Shown one piece after another: positions 61,714 through 64,000 of a DNA stretch of 64,000 bases (within the stretch, counting starts at the first letter, position 1; every line of letters starts with the position of its first letter). Made by a program: the position numbers and the translations under genes. The notes below the pieces were generated by a model. That model made no database searches and had not been told where the DNA came from. It saw nothing but the letters and a program-made list of their open reading frames with translations. This DNA is from Micromonosporaceae bacterium (GTDB lineage Bacteria; Actinomycetota; Actinomycetes; Mycobacteriales; Micromonosporaceae). The DNA lies in assembly GCA_020027875.1 (NCBI GenBank), contig JAHRHA010000008.1, forward strand, positions 19,435 through 83,434, written 5' to 3'.

Positions 61714-62355
61714 GTGAGTGCCGTGGAACGGGCGATGATTCTGGCGCACCCCGATGGTCAGGTCTTCTCCTTCGACGCCGGCACGCTCTGCCTCGAGCTG
61801 GCGTGCACCAGCGGCGGCGAGGGCACGCGGCGGCGATTCGAGGTGCTGCACGAGCCGTCCGACTTCGCCCGATGGGCGGCACGGAGCCGGCTCGACCTGC
61901 CCGGGCACGGCATCGACTCCGCCGAGGTGCACACCACCGAGGCCAACCTCAGGCAGCTCAAGCGCCTCCGGGAGGCGATCTGGGCCACCGCCTATGCCAT
62001 CGCGACCGGCGGCCCACCACATGACCACGACCTGAGAATCATCAACGACATCGCCAGCGGACCCGGCGTCGTAGCCCAACTGGACCTAGCAACCGCCGCG
62101 ACCACCTGGCGCAGGCCGGTCACCGCCCGCCAGCTGGCCGCCGAGATCGCACGCGACGCGGTCGAGACACTCAGCCGGCCGGCCCGCGACCGCATCCGGA
62201 TGTGCGCCGGCGACAACTGCTATCTGATCTATCTCGACACGTCCCGGCCGGGCCGCCGGCGCTGGTGCTCCATGCAGCGTTGCGGCAACCGCCACAAGGC
62301 GACGACCTTTCGCGGGCGGCACCGGGGCGCGCAAGAACACGGGGGCACGCAATGA
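61714..62355 (+). CDS. CGNR zinc-finger (ABATE domain) regulator
   Basis: 213 residues. The ABATE domain (AGTLCLELACTSGGEGTRRR, LRQLKRLREAIWATAYAIAT) precedes the C-terminal zinc finger: IRMCAGDNCYLIYLDTSRPG and RRRWCSMQRCGNRHKATTFR, with four Cys. The His/Gly-rich tail is unusual. GTG 61714 follows a promoter with only a few bases of leader; ATG 61735 is a second choice. Probably regulates itself and the gene downstream, which is broken. Confidence 0.88.
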   Translation: MSAVERAMILAHPDGQVFSFDAGTLCLELACTSGGEGTRRRFEVLHEPSDFARWAARSRLDLPGHGIDSAEVHTTEANLRQLKRLREAIWATAYAIATGGPPHDHDLRIINDIASGPGVVAQLDLATAATTWRRPVTARQLAAEIARDAVETLSRPARDRIRMCAGDNCYLIYLDTSRPGRRRWCSMQRCGNRHKATTFRGRHRGAQEHGGTQ

Positions 62356-62370
62356 CATGGGAGGTATGAC

Positions 62371-63251
62371 GTGACACGGGGTACATCGGTGACGACGACC
62401 GTCACCATGAACCAGATTCTGCGCTGGCGGATCGCACGGCAGTTCCTCGGCTCCGAGAGAGCCAAGGACCCGGTCGCGGTCGCCCGCCGGCTCTGCGGCG
62501 TGCACGCGCAACTCGCCGCGTCGGCGGTCACCGCGATCGAACTGCGAACCACTGCAGCGGTTACCGCCACGACTATCGACAAGCTGTTGTACGACGCGCG
62601 CACGCTGGTCAAGACGTGGGCGGCCCGTGGCAGGAGCCATTGACGCAGGGCTTCGCCGCGTTACTCAAGCCGGCGGCGTTTCGCGGCCTGCTCTGCGCGG
62701 GCCCACCCCGCGGACGCAACGTCACATTCGTTGCTCCGCGGAGGTGGCTGACTGACTGGGCCGAGGTCGACACCGAGGAGGCCATCGACACGCTCGCCCT
62801 CGCCCACCTCGGCGCGTACGGCCCGGCCGGGCCCGACGAGTTTGCCCGCTGGTTCGACCTGAAGCCAGCGCTGGCCAAGAAGTCCTTCGCCCGGCTCGAC
62901 AAGGCCGGCCGGATCGCCCAGGTCGACGTCGAGTCAACGACGGGTTCGGTGCCGGCCGACCTGCTCGACGCGCTGACGGCGAAGCCGGCCACGAAGGCGC
63001 CCACGGTCGTCCTGCTGCCGGCGTTCGACCCGTACGTCGTTGGCAGCACCCGCCGGCTCGAGCAGATCGGGGCGAACGGACACAAGGCGGCGGTGTCCCG
63101 CCCGCAGGGCTGGATCTCCCCCACCCTGGTCGTGGACGGCTGGATCCGCGGCGTGTGGGAGCAAGTCGGCGACCAGCGCACGCTCACCCCCTTCGCCCGG
63201 CTTTCGAAGGTCGTCCGACGCCAGCTCGGCTCCGACGTCGTGGTGGCCTAA
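62371..63251 (+). pseudogene. AlkZ-like (HTH_42) winged-helix protein with internal deletion
   Basis: The first part (NQILRWRIARQFLGSERAKD, VARRLCGVHAQLAASAVTAI, ARTLVKTWAARG) is the start of the AlkZ/YcaQ-like family and ends at TGA 62641-62643. From about 62620 a second frame gives the C-terminal part: LTQGFAALLKPAAFRGLLCA, GRNVTFVAPRRWLTDW, LPAFDPYVVGSTRRLEQI, WISPTLVVDGWIRGVWEQ. Intact members have about 90-110 residues between WAARG and the LTxGxAxALKP segment; these are missing and the frame is lost at the same point. So this is a real deletion, not a sequencing slip. The family includes DNA glycosylases that unhook interstrand crosslinks. Confidence 0.85.
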
Positions 63252-63300
63252 CGGTTGGGCGCCACCCGACTAGCGGCGCGTGATTTGACGCCGTGGTGTC

Positions 63301-64000
63301 TCAGCGTCGGGGTCGGAAGGTTTCACCCTTGTCGATGATGTCTTGGAGGAGTCGTCGTTGGGTGAGGTCGAGTTCGCGGCCGTGGGCGACCGGATAAGCG
63401 CGTCCGCGGGGGCTGATCCAGACCAGGCCGAAGTCTGTTCGGTAGAGCTGGAATCCGCCGTGTTTGGCGTTGTGGTGGCGTTTGCATTCGGTGGCGAGGT
63501 TGTCTTCGTGGGTGGTGCCGCCCTCGGCGTGGGCGGTGATGTGGTCGATCTCGCATTGGCGGGCCGGGCGGCGGCAGCCGGGGGCTTGGCAGGTCTTGTC
63601 CCGGGCCCGCACGTAGGCGGCCTGGTCGGTGGTGGGCCGGTAGTGCAGCCGGCCCTCGTGCATGATCCGGCCGTCGTGGGTGACCACGAACCGCCACACC
63701 GCCTGTTGGCGCAGCTGCTCGGCCACCTGGCGGGCGATGTCCGCCACCACCGGGCCGAACCCGGCCAGCTCGCCCGGGTGGTCGTTGAGCCGCATCAACG
63801 TTTCCAGTTCCAGCCCGAGGGTGACGCTGCCCTTGCCCGGGGCCGGTTGCACCGCGCCGGCCTGGGCCGGGTCGACCCCGGCCAGCAGGTCCGCAAACAG
63901 GTCGGCCCTGATCTGGTCGATGCGGCGGGTCTCCCCGCCGGCCTTCTTGGTCGCGGTCGCCATCCGGCACAGGTAGTCCCAGGCCGCGGCCGCCTTCTCC
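63301..64000 (-). CDS. DUF222/HNH endonuclease (13E12 type), partial
   Basis: 233 residues up to the window edge, and the frame is open there. The C-terminal part of DUF222 (RIDQIRADLFADLLAGVDPA, LELETLMRLNDHPGELAGFG) is followed by the HNH nuclease: TCQAPGCRRPARQCEIDHIT, AHAEGGTTHEDNLATECKRH and HNAKHGGFQLYRTD. These genes occur in many copies in actinobacterial genomes and may be mobile. The full N-terminus lies outside. This copy is in one frame throughout, unlike the copy at 9.0-9.8 kb. Confidence 0.92.
   Translation of the reverse strand, partial: EKAAAAWDYLCRMATATKKAGGETRRIDQIRADLFADLLAGVDPAQAGAVQPAPGKGSVTLGLELETLMRLNDHPGELAGFGPVVADIARQVAEQLRQQAVWRFVVTHDGRIMHEGRLHYRPTTDQAAYVRARDKTCQAPGCRRPARQCEIDHITAHAEGGTTHEDNLATECKRHHNAKHGGFQLYRTDFGLVWISPRGRAYPVAHGRELDLTQRRLLQDIIDKGETFRPRR

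Noticed and set aside
1..64000. Prophage, integrative element or biosynthetic gene cluster
   Set aside because: No integrase, capsid, relaxase, PKS, NRPS or terpene synthase genes were recognised, and no tRNA or att-like direct repeats were seen.

Overview
The window is 64 kb of GC-rich DNA with actinobacterial gene content: DUF222/HNH genes, CGNR zinc-finger regulators, many TetR regulators, GTG and TTG starts, four-base start/stop overlaps, a one-component Ser/Thr kinase, and a GH15 glucoamylase/trehalase-type hydrolase. I read it as a chromosomal segment of a soil-type Actinomycetota (order not determined). I recognised no rRNA, tRNA, CRISPR array, prophage or intact insertion sequence.

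Layout. 0-5.3 kb: end of a CHRD protein, isochorismatase-family hydrolase, SRPBCC protein, membrane-anchored beta-propeller, a doubly frameshifted orphan, a coiled-coil protein and a DUF6325 protein. 5.5-8.8 kb: GH15 hydrolase followed by an MFS transporter. 9.0-14.9 kb: a decay zone in which six broken genes (DUF222/HNH, RibD C-terminal domain, AlkD, pullulanase, QueA, propeller) form three head-to-head pairs, each pair missing both 5' ends at the join. 14.9-25.8 kb: PadR/FAD-monooxygenase operon, B12/radical-SAM protein divergent from a TetR with a perfect operator, HD-GYP/LuxR regulator, hydrolases, metallophosphoesterase, a large unknown protein and a VOC protein. 25.9-29.5 kb: DUF1761 protein and an unusual redox two-component pair, a cNMP-binding histidine kinase and a response regulator fused to a thioredoxin-reductase-like enzyme without CxxC. 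29.5-37 kb: TetR with a heterodimeric ABC exporter, acyl-CoA dehydrogenase with DUF4383 protein, and a TetR gene bracketed by two copies of one operator. 37-41 kb: four-gene surface-glycan operon. 41-55 kb: hydrolases, lipoproteins, kinase, peroxiredoxin, AraC/DUF1772, CGNR/EamA, and several more broken genes (M36 protease, beta-lactamase-family, APC permease). 55.2-61.7 kb: a self-contained dihydroxyacetone-kinase phosphorelay (glpF-dhaK-dhaL-ptsI and dhaM-HPr) with an IclR regulator and shared operators. 61.7-64 kb: CGNR regulator, internally deleted AlkZ-like gene and a DUF222/HNH gene running off the end.

Two themes stand out. First, regulation is compact and readable: four regulator loci carry clear dyad operators in divergent or upstream promoters. 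Second, about a dozen genes are truncated, internally deleted or frameshifted. Single-base frameshifts could be sequencing error, but the truncations cannot be explained that way; they reflect genome decay or chimeric assembly joins. The Dha phosphorelay and the redox response-regulator pair are the most complete functional systems here; both resemble known families, so I do not claim a wholly new system.
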